The position numbers and the translations under genes are program-made. The notes under the pieces are model-generated. The model saw only the letters and a list, made by a program, of their open reading frames with translations. It did not search any database and was not told where the DNA came from. 57,761 bases of DNA from Oscillospiraceae bacterium (GTDB taxonomy: Bacteria; Bacillota; Clostridia; Oscillospirales; Ruminococcaceae), in NCBI GenBank assembly GCA_009780025.1, contig WRAV01000009.1:1-57761 (forward strand). The letters run 5' to 3'. Positions 16,074-24,384 of the stretch are shown here, piece by piece (the stretch's first letter is position 1; each line of letters starts with the position of its first letter).

Positions 16074-17879
16074 TTATAACCCTAAAGCTTTAAGAGTTTC
16101 TGCTTTGGGTACACCTTCAGCATCCCAGCCGCGCAGCTCGTAATACTCGGGGAGCATCTCGTGCAGCTTGTTAACATGCCCCTTTGAGGGACCGTCTGGG
16201 ATAGGTTCGTTGAGCAGTCTCGGAGGAAGGGTGTCATCTGCCTTGGTTAGTCCTGCCTTAGTGTTGAACAGCTTTTCCAAGGTTAGGATTCTCTCGGACG
16301 CTTCCACTATGGACTCAGGGGTGTAAACTTCTTCACCGTAGAGTGCGTTTGTCATTTCGATAAACCCTGGAATGCCCACAGCGCGGATAAAGATACAGAA
16401 CCCTAAAGAGTCAACGATAGTTGCAAGGTTAACCGTATTCTTTACATGCACAGCCCTGCCCTCGGTCGAGAAGCGGTCAAGTCTAATTTCTGGCGGAGCG
16501 AGAACTTCTGTCGGGTTCATGTTGCCTTTGATGTGGCAGCCGCCCCTTGTGCACGTCGCGTAGTTGAGCCCTTGGCCCTGCATACCACGCGCGTCGTACG
16601 CCGGAAGGTCTTGCTTCTTAACCGACATGGAGTACTCAGGCACACCATAGCTATTCGCCAAACGCCAAGACCCTTCGGCTAGTTTGTCACCGAACCCTTC
16701 GCGCAGGGCAGTTTTGCGAACCCACTCAACGATAGCCTTTTTGTCACCCCACTTGAGAGAGAGGCCGTCGGCTGCAATCTCTTCGTCCTTGATGTAGCCT
16801 TTTTCGTAAAGCTCCATTGCGCACGCAATTGCAGCGCCTGTAGAGATAGTGTCCAGGCCGTACTCGTTGCAGAGCTCGTTGGCATCGTTGATGACTTGCA
16901 GGTCATTGTTGTCCATATTTGCGCCAAAGACCCACACGGTTTCGAACTCGGGCCCGCCTATATTTTCACCTGCTGCGTTCTTGACTACACGACCGCAGGC
17001 AACCGGGCAGCGGTAGCACGCGCTACGCTTGACTAGGTATTTATCCCTCAGGGTCTCACCGCTTATGTCTTCCGCTTTGTCGTAGAAAGAGCTTTGCCAG
17101 TTCCTTACCGGGAAAAGGCCGTTGTTGTTAACGAGGTTTACAAGCATTGCCGTACCCATAGATGGCAAGCCTTTGCCTGTTGCCGGCTGCTCGCGCAAGA
17201 ACTTAACTTTTGCTTTAGCAATTTCTTTAGCTTTTTCAGCGTCAGGGTACTCAAACGCTGATGTGCCGTTGGCAACAATGGCTTTAACATTCTTAGAACC
17301 CATTACCGCGCCGACGCCGCCGCGGCCCGCTGTTCTGTCGTAATCGTTCATCATAGCGCCCATGCGGGAAAGCTTTTCGCCGCCGGGACCGATGCAGAGC
17401 ACTTTGGCTTTTTCGCCATGGATTTTTTGCAACTCCACCGTTGTCTCAGTAGCGGTTTTGCCCCAGAGAAATGCGGCGTCTTTAATCTCTACTACGTCGT
17501 TATCGCCAAGGTAAATGTATACAGGCTTGTCAGCTTTATCTTCTAAGATAAGCATATCATAGCCTGCGCCCTTGAATGCCGGGCCCCAATATCCGCCGGA
17601 ATTCGCGTAAGCGATACCGTCTGTCAAGGGGGACTTTGTGACAACCATAAACCTGCCGCCTGTAGGCATGTTACTGCCGGTGGCGGGACCGTTAACGATT
17701 ATCAGTTTGTTCTCAGGGGACAGGGCGTCCACTTTGGGGTCAATTTCATCGTACAAGTATTTTGCGCCGAGTCCCCGCGCACCAATAAACTTTTTGGCTA
17801 CGTTAATGTCCAGCTTTTCGGTCGAGTGGCTTAAGTTTTTCAACTTAACTCTTAGGATTTTCTCGTTAAATACCTTCAC
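16074..17879 (-). CDS. aor: Tungsten-dependent aldehyde:ferredoxin oxidoreductase
   Basis: Oxidises aldehydes to acids with ferredoxin, or runs in reverse, using a tungsten bis-pterin and a 4Fe-4S cluster. 601 residues, standard length. The cluster cysteines are C288, C291 and C295 (CYRCPVAC) and C495 (SLGFCIF), nearly the same positions as I recall for the Pyrococcus enzyme. Pterin-binding regions include GPATGSNMPTGGRF, NSGGYWGPAFKGAG, DRTAGRGGVGAVMGSKN, and CTRGGCHIKGN. GTG start at 17879 after GGAGGTG. It clusters with a MoaD-like carrier and E1-like enzyme, 3.8 kb from a tungstate transporter operon. In amino-acid fermenters AOR handles aldehydes from 2-oxoacids. Confidence 0.95.
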   Translation of the reverse strand: MKVFNEKILRVKLKNLSHSTEKLDINVAKKFIGARGLGAKYLYDEIDPKVDALSPENKLIIVNGPATGSNMPTGGRFMVVTKSPLTDGIAYANSGGYWGPAFKGAGYDMLILEDKADKPVYIYLGDNDVVEIKDAAFLWGKTATETTVELQKIHGEKAKVLCIGPGGEKLSRMGAMMNDYDRTAGRGGVGAVMGSKNVKAIVANGTSAFEYPDAEKAKEIAKAKVKFLREQPATGKGLPSMGTAMLVNLVNNNGLFPVRNWQSSFYDKAEDISGETLRDKYLVKRSACYRCPVACGRVVKNAAGENIGGPEFETVWVFGANMDNNDLQVINDANELCNEYGLDTISTGAAIACAMELYEKGYIKDEEIAADGLSLKWGDKKAIVEWVRKTALREGFGDKLAEGSWRLANSYGVPEYSMSVKKQDLPAYDARGMQGQGLNYATCTRGGCHIKGNMNPTEVLAPPEIRLDRFSTEGRAVHVKNTVNLATIVDSLGFCIFIRAVGIPGFIEMTNALYGEEVYTPESIVEASERILTLEKLFNTKAGLTKADDTLPPRLLNEPIPDGPSKGHVNKLHEMLPEYYELRGWDAEGVPKAETLKALGL

Positions 17880-17923
17880 TTTAGAAACACCTCCGTATAA
17901 TAATAAAACCTAAAATACTGCTT

Positions 17924-19228
17924 TTAGAATACGATTGGGTAGATTAAGATAAGTAGGGCGATTGCCAGCACGTTAAACAACCCGCCCAGCACGACGTAAT
18001 CTTTAAACCTGTACCCGGCTACCAGGGTCATTGTTACCGGTGGGGTCGAGACCGGCGTAGCGTAACCCACGTTGGCCGCAACCGCGACTGCCATAACAAC
18101 AGGCTTAACATCGAACCCGAGTTCTATTGCAAGCATACCGGCGATAGGTACAAGCAACGCTGCCGTGGCGGTACTGGACATAAAGTTTGTGAGTATTGTG
18201 GAAATAATCACAAGTGTAGACCACAATAACCAAGGCGTTACGTTGTCGCCCATAATGTTTATTGCGGTCTGGGCTACAAGGGCTCCGGCGCCGCTCTGCT
18301 GCATTCCGGCAGAAATGCCGAAGGACGCGCCCATAACGGTTACGGTTGTCCAGTCCATCTTAGCGAAAAGTTGCTTTTGTGATAAGCAGCCGGTGGCTAC
18401 GCAGGCAACCGCACCGACCATTGCCACTACGCCCGGGCTCCAGAGATCCCTCAAAAATCCGATGATACAGAAGGCGAGTATGCAGACAGAGATAATCATC
18501 TTAGCCACACTTTTTGGCTTCTCTTCTATGGTTGCAGTGCCTACGCCTACGGTTGTTGGGCTGCCGCCTCCGGCCGGTACTGCGGGTGCGTCTTCAACTT
18601 CTGGGAAGGTGAAGAATTTTTTTTGTAACACAAGGCCAATCGTCTGGTAGTAAAGGACAAGCAAGAGAAGTATTGGCAAGCCTGTGCGGGCTATTTCAAA
18701 AAAGCCCATTGCCCCATGTCCGCCATCGACAAGGAAGCCTTGAGCAATAAGCTGGGGCGTTGAGCCCACGAGCGTAAGCCCTCCGCCGGTCACGGCAAGA
18801 ATACCTACCATCATAAAGGTGTTCTTCTTTGTCAGCTTCCCACCGGAAGCGGCTACTGCGCTGGCTACCAAAGGTAGCACTATAGAGGCCGTAGCGGTAT
18901 TGCTCAGGAACATAGAAATCGCAGTGGTAACAGGGACAAGCGCAAGCATAAATAGCCGTTCATTTGTCCCGACCGCTGAGATTATCTTTTGACCTATAAG
19001 CTTCGCAACCCCTGTTTCGAAAAGCGCGTTGCCGACAATTACCATACCCACTATCAGATAAACAATGTCGTTTCCAAACCCGGCGAATGCGCCGTTTATA
19101 GGAAGCACCCCGAATATTGCAAGGGCAAGACACGCCATAACTGACGTAGCGGCGATAGGCAGGTATTCTGTTGCGTAAAGCACCATTGTAACGACAATTA
19201 TGATTAGTGCTATAGTACTTGGCTCCAA
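17924..19228 (-). CDS. SLC13/DASS-type anion transporter
   Basis: Integral membrane protein of 434 residues with about 11-12 hydrophobic helices. It contains two repeat-like halves with SNTATASIVLPL (about residue 108) and SSTATAALLVP (about 365), the S-N/S-T motif pair that binds anion and sodium in the divalent-anion:Na+ symporters, plus a Pro/Gly-rich cytoplasmic loop near 195-215. Likely imports a dicarboxylate or other organic anion. TTG start at 19228 after GGAGGA. Placed 44 bases before aor in the same direction, so it may share its transcript, suggesting an acid substrate or product exchanged with AOR (inference). Confidence 0.82.
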   Translation of the reverse strand: MEPSTIALIIIVVTMVLYATEYLPIAATSVMACLALAIFGVLPINGAFAGFGNDIVYLIVGMVIVGNALFETGVAKLIGQKIISAVGTNERLFMLALVPVTTAISMFLSNTATASIVLPLVASAVAASGGKLTKKNTFMMVGILAVTGGGLTLVGSTPQLIAQGFLVDGGHGAMGFFEIARTGLPILLLLVLYYQTIGLVLQKKFFTFPEVEDAPAVPAGGGSPTTVGVGTATIEEKPKSVAKMIISVCILAFCIIGFLRDLWSPGVVAMVGAVACVATGCLSQKQLFAKMDWTTVTVMGASFGISAGMQQSGAGALVAQTAINIMGDNVTPWLLWSTLVIISTILTNFMSSTATAALLVPIAGMLAIELGFDVKPVVMAVAVAANVGYATPVSTPPVTMTLVAGYRFKDYVVLGGLFNVLAIALLILIYPIVF

Positions 19229-19250
19229 GAGAATGTCCTCCCTGAAACAA

Positions 19251-19299
19251 GGGCTGCTTGCAAATTACACGGTCTTAGCAAAATACAAGCAGCCCTTAT
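19251..19299 (-). terminator. Hairpin after the class III aminotransferase gene
   Basis: AAGGGCTGCTTG (19251-19262) pairs perfectly with CAAGCAGCCCTT (19288-19299). The tail on the minus strand (GTTTCAG) has only a short T-run, so termination may be partial. Confidence 0.55.
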
Positions 19300-19324
19300 T
19301 TAGTTATGTGTACTTTATGGTGAC

Positions 19325-20533
19325 TTAGACAGATTTAATAGCTTCTGTGAGGATTGCAGCAGCTTCGTCGCACTCTGCCTTTGTGACGGTGAGAGGCGGA
19401 ACCATGCGGATGATGCTGGTGCCGATAGAGGTTGTCAGCAGCTTGCGCTTGATGCCGGCTTCTTTAACAGCAGCACCGATGTCAGCATCTAGCTGTACGC
19501 CTACCAACAGCCCTTTACCTCTAACTTCTTTGACTCTGGGCATTTTAGCGAGGATACCCATGAAGTAGTCACCCACTTCTTGGGCTTTTGCGGCGAAGTT
19601 CTCTTCGAGCAGAACGCCAACTTGAGCGTAGGCAGCTGCGCAACATACAACGTTTCCGCCGTAGGTTGTGCCGTGTTCGCCCAGGCCGAATGTTTTGGCG
19701 AGCTCATTGGTGGTGCAGATAGCGCCGATAGGCATACCGCCGCCGATACCCTTAGCCATCGAGATGATGTCGGGTTTCACGTCGTAGTGCTCGTAGCCCA
19801 TGACTTTACCAGTGCGGCACCAACCGGTTTGGATTTCGTCCGAGAGGAGGAGCAGACCGTGCTTTTTGCACAGGCCAGCCAGACCTTGGATGAACTCCTT
19901 GGTAGGAACAATAACGCCGCCCTCAGCTTGGATAGGCTCGATCAGGATAGCAATGGTGTCTTTGGTGATGTTCTTCTCGTAGTCGGCCAGGTTGCCGTAC
20001 TCACAGTAGGTGAAGCCCTCGAGCATGGGGCCGAAGTTCTTTTGCAGAACGTTGCCAACTTGGCCGGTAGCTGCCAGCGAACCGTATGTACGGCCATGGA
20101 AGCTGCCCTTACCGGTGAGAATATGGTACTTGTTGGGGCCGAAGTTGTCTATACCGTATTTGCGGGCCAGTTTGATCATGGCCTCGTTGCTCTCGGTACC
20201 GGAGTTTTGGTAGAAAATTTTGTCGTAGCCCAGAGCTGTACATACTCTCTCAGCCAGTAGTGCCTGAGGAATGGTGTAGGGGTAGTTAAAGGTGTGCATA
20301 AGTTGAGCTACTTGCTCTTGAACAGCGGCGACAACTTTGGGATGGCAGTTACCAGCGTTGTTAACAGCAACACCGCCGTAGAAGTCCAGGTAGCGGTCTC
20401 CGTTGTCTGCGTACAGATAATGACCCTCGGCTTTTTCACAGACGAAATCAAAGCGCTTGTAGGTCTCGATCATGTACTTGTTTGTAAGGTCCTTAATTTG
20501 TTGAGCTGTTTTGCCAACGTCTTTCAGTTGCAT
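19325..20533 (-). CDS. Class III PLP aminotransferase (acetylornithine aminotransferase-like)
   Basis: 402 residues of the ornithine/4-aminobutyrate aminotransferase family. Seen: YLDFYGGVAVNNAGNCHPKV, NSGTESNEAMIKLAR, GSFHGRTYGSLAATGQ, LLLSDEIQTGWCRTGK, the PLP lysine in DIISMAKGIGGGMPIGA, and HGTTYGGNVVCCAAA. No other arginine gene is near. It is 72 bases behind an NCS2-like permease on the same strand, so the pair may import and deaminate one amino compound; the exact substrate cannot be read from sequence. ATG preceded by AAAGGGG. Confidence 0.82.
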   Translation of the reverse strand: MQLKDVGKTAQQIKDLTNKYMIETYKRFDFVCEKAEGHYLYADNGDRYLDFYGGVAVNNAGNCHPKVVAAVQEQVAQLMHTFNYPYTIPQALLAERVCTALGYDKIFYQNSGTESNEAMIKLARKYGIDNFGPNKYHILTGKGSFHGRTYGSLAATGQVGNVLQKNFGPMLEGFTYCEYGNLADYEKNITKDTIAILIEPIQAEGGVIVPTKEFIQGLAGLCKKHGLLLLSDEIQTGWCRTGKVMGYEHYDVKPDIISMAKGIGGGMPIGAICTTNELAKTFGLGEHGTTYGGNVVCCAAAYAQVGVLLEENFAAKAQEVGDYFMGILAKMPRVKEVRGKGLLVGVQLDADIGAAVKEAGIKRKLLTTSIGTSIIRMVPPLTVTKAECDEAAAILTEAIKSV

Positions 20534-20605
20534 GGTGGTTTTCCCCTTTCAATTTTTATTAAAAGTCTATATTTTTTTGCTGCCTTTTCGGCATCGTTAG
20601 AACCC

Positions 20606-22021
20606 TTAAGCGTTTTCTTCCTCTTTAGGCTTGCGGTAGCCAAGTACGTTTACGAGCAAAGTAACAACGATACCAAGAGCCAAACCCCAAGTAGCACCTA
20701 GTACAAAAATAGCTACGCCCATAAGTCCGGCAATACCGCGTTCTTGGTCTGTTTTGACCAAACCAAGACCCATGTAGAAGCAGGCAAAACCTGCAATCAT
20801 CATGGTAAGCCCCATGGCAAGAGGCATAAGCGGCTGCACCAGCATAATTAGTGGGGCGATCAAAAGGCAGATAAGCTTAACTATGTTGAATGTACCTGTA
20901 CCGCCTATCAGGGAGTGCATGGCTGTGCTGCTCTTGTAACGCTCTGTTACAGCGATTTGCGGTCCTGCCCACAGGGGCCCAGAAAGGGTAACCATTGGAT
21001 TAAATAGGGCTTGCATCAAGTTTCTGAAACCAACGATAATGTGAGTCCTGTTCACATCGTGGTCCAGCTTCTCGTCGGGACGGGCCTTTTGGGCCTCTTC
21101 TATGGTTTTCGCAGCAACAATGATGTCACCATAGGCAATAGTATAGGCCATAATTGCAATGGGAATCGCACCCAGAAGGATGCCAAACGCCGGGAAGCCA
21201 CGGCCAAATATAGAGAAGTTTTCCAGAGTCCATGCCCAAGCTGGGAACGGATTTACGAAAAACGCGGCGCCTTCGATAGGCTCGAGGTTTGCCCAGCTGA
21301 TTTCGCCCGCAATGACTCCGGCAACGCCGCCGACAACAAGTGCAGGGATAAAGCCGGCTTTGCCGAGCATGTTGGCAAACTTATAGTCACCGCTTGCTTT
21401 CATCTGCTTAAAGCCTCTAGCGAACAGGATAAACAGGCTGGCACCTACGCCAACAGACCAAGAAATAGGTATACCTGCAAGTCCGGAGGTAGTAGCTGCC
21501 CGGCTAAGTCCGTGAGTACCCGCAATAGCCGCGATACCCGCACCAATCAAAATGCCTGCCTTCATACAGTCGGGTACAAGGGTAGCCAGTCTTTTGCCCA
21601 GACCCGAAATTCCCAAGAAGAGGAAGATGACAGCCACCGAGAAACAGACAGCAATCATGGCGTCCATACGATCCCCTATGTATTCAAAGCCCTGTAAATA
21701 TGCGACAGTAAGCGGGATTGACGGGGTAATCCAGCCACAAAGTGGAATATCACCAAATAGCTGATGCAAACAATACATCATATCATGGAAAATCGTGATT
21801 CCCAAAGCAACTGTAAAGGTCACGTAAAAGTTGTCTTGAATAAAAGCGATAGCAGCGATAGCAGTCACGAATATGGCCATAGACTGAATCGTTTCTTGAA
21901 TTTCCCACGCGTAGTGAACAAAGGGTAGGCGTAGTTTAAGGTTGAAAATCTTTAGCGGGATATGAGGCTGCTCTTCTCCGTGTTTGCGTTTCGCGCTTGG
22001 GAGCATAAGCCTTAATAGCAT
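20606..22021 (-). CDS. NCS2-like (xanthine/uracil permease superfamily) transporter
   Basis: 471 residues with about 12 membrane segments and a long basic N-terminus (SAKRKHGEEQPH). Features such as PDCMKAGILIGAGIAAIAGTHG, GISGLGKRLATLVP and the alternating glycine-rich helices suggest the xanthine/uracil/SulP fold, but no substrate-specific signature is recognised. The start has GAGAGG 8 bases upstream. Upstream partner of the class III aminotransferase. The substrate could be a purine, a nucleobase derivative or an organic acid. Confidence 0.65.
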   Translation of the reverse strand: MLLRLMLPSAKRKHGEEQPHIPLKIFNLKLRLPFVHYAWEIQETIQSMAIFVTAIAAIAFIQDNFYVTFTVALGITIFHDMMYCLHQLFGDIPLCGWITPSIPLTVAYLQGFEYIGDRMDAMIAVCFSVAVIFLFLGISGLGKRLATLVPDCMKAGILIGAGIAAIAGTHGLSRAATTSGLAGIPISWSVGVGASLFILFARGFKQMKASGDYKFANMLGKAGFIPALVVGGVAGVIAGEISWANLEPIEGAAFFVNPFPAWAWTLENFSIFGRGFPAFGILLGAIPIAIMAYTIAYGDIIVAAKTIEEAQKARPDEKLDHDVNRTHIIVGFRNLMQALFNPMVTLSGPLWAGPQIAVTERYKSSTAMHSLIGGTGTFNIVKLICLLIAPLIMLVQPLMPLAMGLTMMIAGFACFYMGLGLVKTDQERGIAGLMGVAIFVLGATWGLALGIVVTLLVNVLGYRKPKEEENA

Positions 22022-22363
22022 AATAACATCCTCTCGTATGAATATGTTTAATATAAATCTAGAGTTTATTGTTATTCTGACAGTAGATATGTGCGGTTAA
22101 CACCATAAGGGATTCTTAAGGTGTATAAAACTCATCAGCCGCAAACATTTTTCCGCTCTCTACATCATCACCTTTCTTTATATAGCTATCGTTAATTTGG
22201 TTATCACATCCCACCTCCTAAGCAAGTATTGGGGCGAGAAAAATCCAATAGTGCAATGCGTGTCATTAGTCAACGATTGGAATTTTGGCTCGCCCCTAAC
22301 ATTATTGCCCCGGAAACGACGAGGCAAAGTTGACTGTAGTTAAACAGCTAACTCAAAAGCAAT
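22022..22363. other. Intergenic region with long hairpin, no gene
   Basis: 342 bases without a convincing open frame. It holds the inverted repeat GGGGCGAG…TCCAAT (22231-22249) with ATTGGA…CTCGCCCC (22276-22296), broken by a short internal loop, downstream of glutamate dehydrogenase on the minus strand; it may end that transcript though no T-run follows. The remainder is AT-rich and should include the permease promoter, which I cannot pin down. Confidence 0.5.
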
Positions 22364-23641
22364 CTAGCACCATCCACGTTGTTTGACAGCCTTGTATACT
22401 TTGTCAATAGCAATTATGTACGCGGCGTCACGCATGTAGAGGTTCTTCTCTTTAGAGAGCTCGTAAACGCCTTTGAAGGCTTTAGACATGCTGTAATGAA
22501 GCTTTTCAATAGCCTCTTCGCGGCTCCAGAAGTAGTTCATGTTACCCTGAACTTGCTCAAAGTAGCTCACAGTTACGCCGCCGGCATTCGCCAAGAAGTC
22601 AGGCAGAACCATGATTCCCTTTTCTTGAATGAGGGGGTCGCAGTCCGGAGTAGTTGGCCCGTTGGCGAGCTCGCATATAATCTTTACATTCTTAGATATC
22701 TGCGGGAAAGTTGCGGGAGTTATTTGGCTTTCGAGGGCTGCTGGGATGAGTATTTCTACGTCCTCAGCAATCCAAACGTCGCCCGGGAGAATTTCGTAGC
22801 CAAGGTCTTTCGCTTTGGCTTTGTCAATTGTGCCGAATTTGTCTTTTATGCTGACGAGCTCTTCTATGTTGCAACCGTCTTTTTTGCGGAAGGTGTAGCT
22901 GGTCTTATCGCCCAAATCGTAAGTGGAGATAGTTATAACCTTGCCGCCGTATTCAGTGTACAGCCTAGCAGCGTATTCGCCGACGTTGCCAAAGCCCTGG
23001 ATGCTGGCGCGAGTGTCCTCAAACTTAATGCCCTCTGCGTCCATCAAATCTTTCAGCACATAAATACCGCCGTACCCTGTGGCTTCTGTTCTACCCAGCG
23101 AGCCGCCGGCTCCAACGGGCTTACCTGTGATTGCACCGGGATAGTGGGCGCGGGCCAGAGTTTCATACTCGTCCAGCATCCACAGCATATGTTGTGGGTT
23201 GGACATTACATCGGGTGCGGGCACGTCAACCAGTGCACCAAAAGCTGCAAAGCCTTGGCGAATGTAGCCGCGGCACATGCGCTCTTGCTCGCCCAAAGAC
23301 ATTGTGCGCGGGTCGCAAACAACGCCGCCCTTACCGCCGCCCAGAGGCAAATCTGCCACTGCGCACTTCCAGGTCATCCATGTAGATAGTGCACGTACAG
23401 TATCGGCGGTCTCATGTGGGTGGAAGCGAATGCCGCCTTTTGCGGGGCCTCTTGCGTAGTTATGGTTCACGCGGTAGCCCTTAAAAACTTTAGTTGAACC
23501 ATCGTCCATTTTTACCGGAATAGAAAAGTGGTACTCTTTCATTGGCTCGCGCAGCAACGCGCGGGCATCTGGCTCCAGATTCATCATTTCCGCTACTTTG
23601 TCGAATTGAGCTTGTGCACTTTCAAAAGGATTGTACGACAT
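22364..23641 (-). CDS. gdhA: Glutamate dehydrogenase (Glu/Leu/Phe/Val family)
   Basis: Oxidative deamination of glutamate to 2-oxoglutarate. 425 residues from ATG 23641, which follows GGGAGGG; the open frame runs 33 codons further up without a site. Seen: GYRVNHNYARGPAKGGIRFHP, catalytic-lysine region MTWKCAVADLPLGGGKGGV, DVPAPDV, SLGRTEATGYGG, the Rossmann GFGNVG, and ELANGPTTPD. A hexameric catabolic enzyme of clostridial type; NAD or NADP use cannot be told by eye. Single gene flanked by hairpins, so probably monocistronic. Confidence 0.93.
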   Translation of the reverse strand: MSYNPFESAQAQFDKVAEMMNLEPDARALLREPMKEYHFSIPVKMDDGSTKVFKGYRVNHNYARGPAKGGIRFHPHETADTVRALSTWMTWKCAVADLPLGGGKGGVVCDPRTMSLGEQERMCRGYIRQGFAAFGALVDVPAPDVMSNPQHMLWMLDEYETLARAHYPGAITGKPVGAGGSLGRTEATGYGGIYVLKDLMDAEGIKFEDTRASIQGFGNVGEYAARLYTEYGGKVITISTYDLGDKTSYTFRKKDGCNIEELVSIKDKFGTIDKAKAKDLGYEILPGDVWIAEDVEILIPAALESQITPATFPQISKNVKIICELANGPTTPDCDPLIQEKGIMVLPDFLANAGGVTVSYFEQVQGNMNYFWSREEAIEKLHYSMSKAFKGVYELSKEKNLYMRDAAYIIAIDKVYKAVKQRGWC

Positions 23642-24124
23642 TAGAAGAACCCTCCCGTTTAATTTTTTTGTCCGTTGATATGTGCTGGCCTGGCAACGAA
23701 AAGGAATATCTAAGATCGGCCCAGTTTTGCACCGATTCATAGTTTAAGATAATACAAGAAAAAATTAAAAGCCCGATAACAACCGCACCAATAAAGCAAA
23801 TGATAGAGGCGCTGAAATTGTATGGGGCTACCGCCGCAACGCAAAGGTACTTCATTATATAAAACGCACAGGCGGAAATGGCAGTCAATCGCACCTAAAG
23901 TACGCAGACTTGTTCGCGCCGGCAACGTAGTGGCACTTGGCTTAAATACCACAAAATTAAGCAGAACCAATAATCTAGCTCATATTTTAACAGTCGATGT
24001 CTATTTTGTCAACGATTTATTGTAATATTTCGCATTTTATAATAAAAAAATGGCATCAATTTTTAGGGAATTTAGACAACCAGGTAAATCATATTTTGTA
24101 TAAATGCCGAAAGGGGAATTTAGT
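23642..24124. other. AT-rich intergenic region left of the recombinase element
   Basis: 483 bases with no reliable gene. A 90-codon minus-strand frame (23622-23894) with one hydrophobic segment overlaps the gdhA start and has no good ribosome binding site. The gdhA promoter must lie here. The left end of the recombinase element is probably within 24000-24110, in DNA that is markedly richer in A and T than its surroundings, but I cannot define a boundary. The missing C-terminal part of sleC is not here. Confidence 0.45.
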
Positions 24125-24298
24125 ATGTATTTATTACCATTTAAACCCATTATAAAATACCACGAAAAGAAAATAGGCAAGACTCTTTATCGGGTCACCA
24201 GCGTGCATAAGTGCGAGGTCGACCTTGCTAAAACCTTGGAAGATTTAACTGTGCGCAGAGTCCTGAGTTGTGAGAGCAGTACCGGGTATGGGCGTTAA
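24125..24298 (+). CDS. Small TnpW-like transposon protein
   Basis: 57 residues from the ATG at 24125, which follows AAAGGGGA by 7 bases; the upstream ATG at 24104 lacks a site. The core KKIGKTLYRVTS followed by DLAKTLEDLTVRRV resembles the small TnpW family encoded next to TnpX-type recombinases in clostridial transposons. Role unknown. Between it and the recombinase lies a GCCTGC/GCAGGC hairpin (about 24319-24347). Similarity is by memory and modest. Confidence 0.55.
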   Translation: MYLLPFKPIIKYHEKKIGKTLYRVTSVHKCEVDLAKTLEDLTVRRVLSCESSTGYGR

Positions 24299-24384
24299 AT
24301 ATATGTGAGGCAAAAGGGGCCTGCTAAAAAGACTTCTTAAACGGCAGGCTCTGCGTTCTGCCATTAACTGCGGAGGCTATGGCT

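Noticed and set aside
22379-23389. Plus-strand frame of 336 codons opposite gdhA
   Set aside because: Shadow frame of glutamate dehydrogenase; composition is Cys/His/Ala-rich and lacks any domain.
23622-23894. Small minus-strand membrane protein upstream of gdhA (90 codons)
   Set aside because: It overlaps the gdhA ribosome binding site and start, has no own ribosome binding site and no recognisable family.
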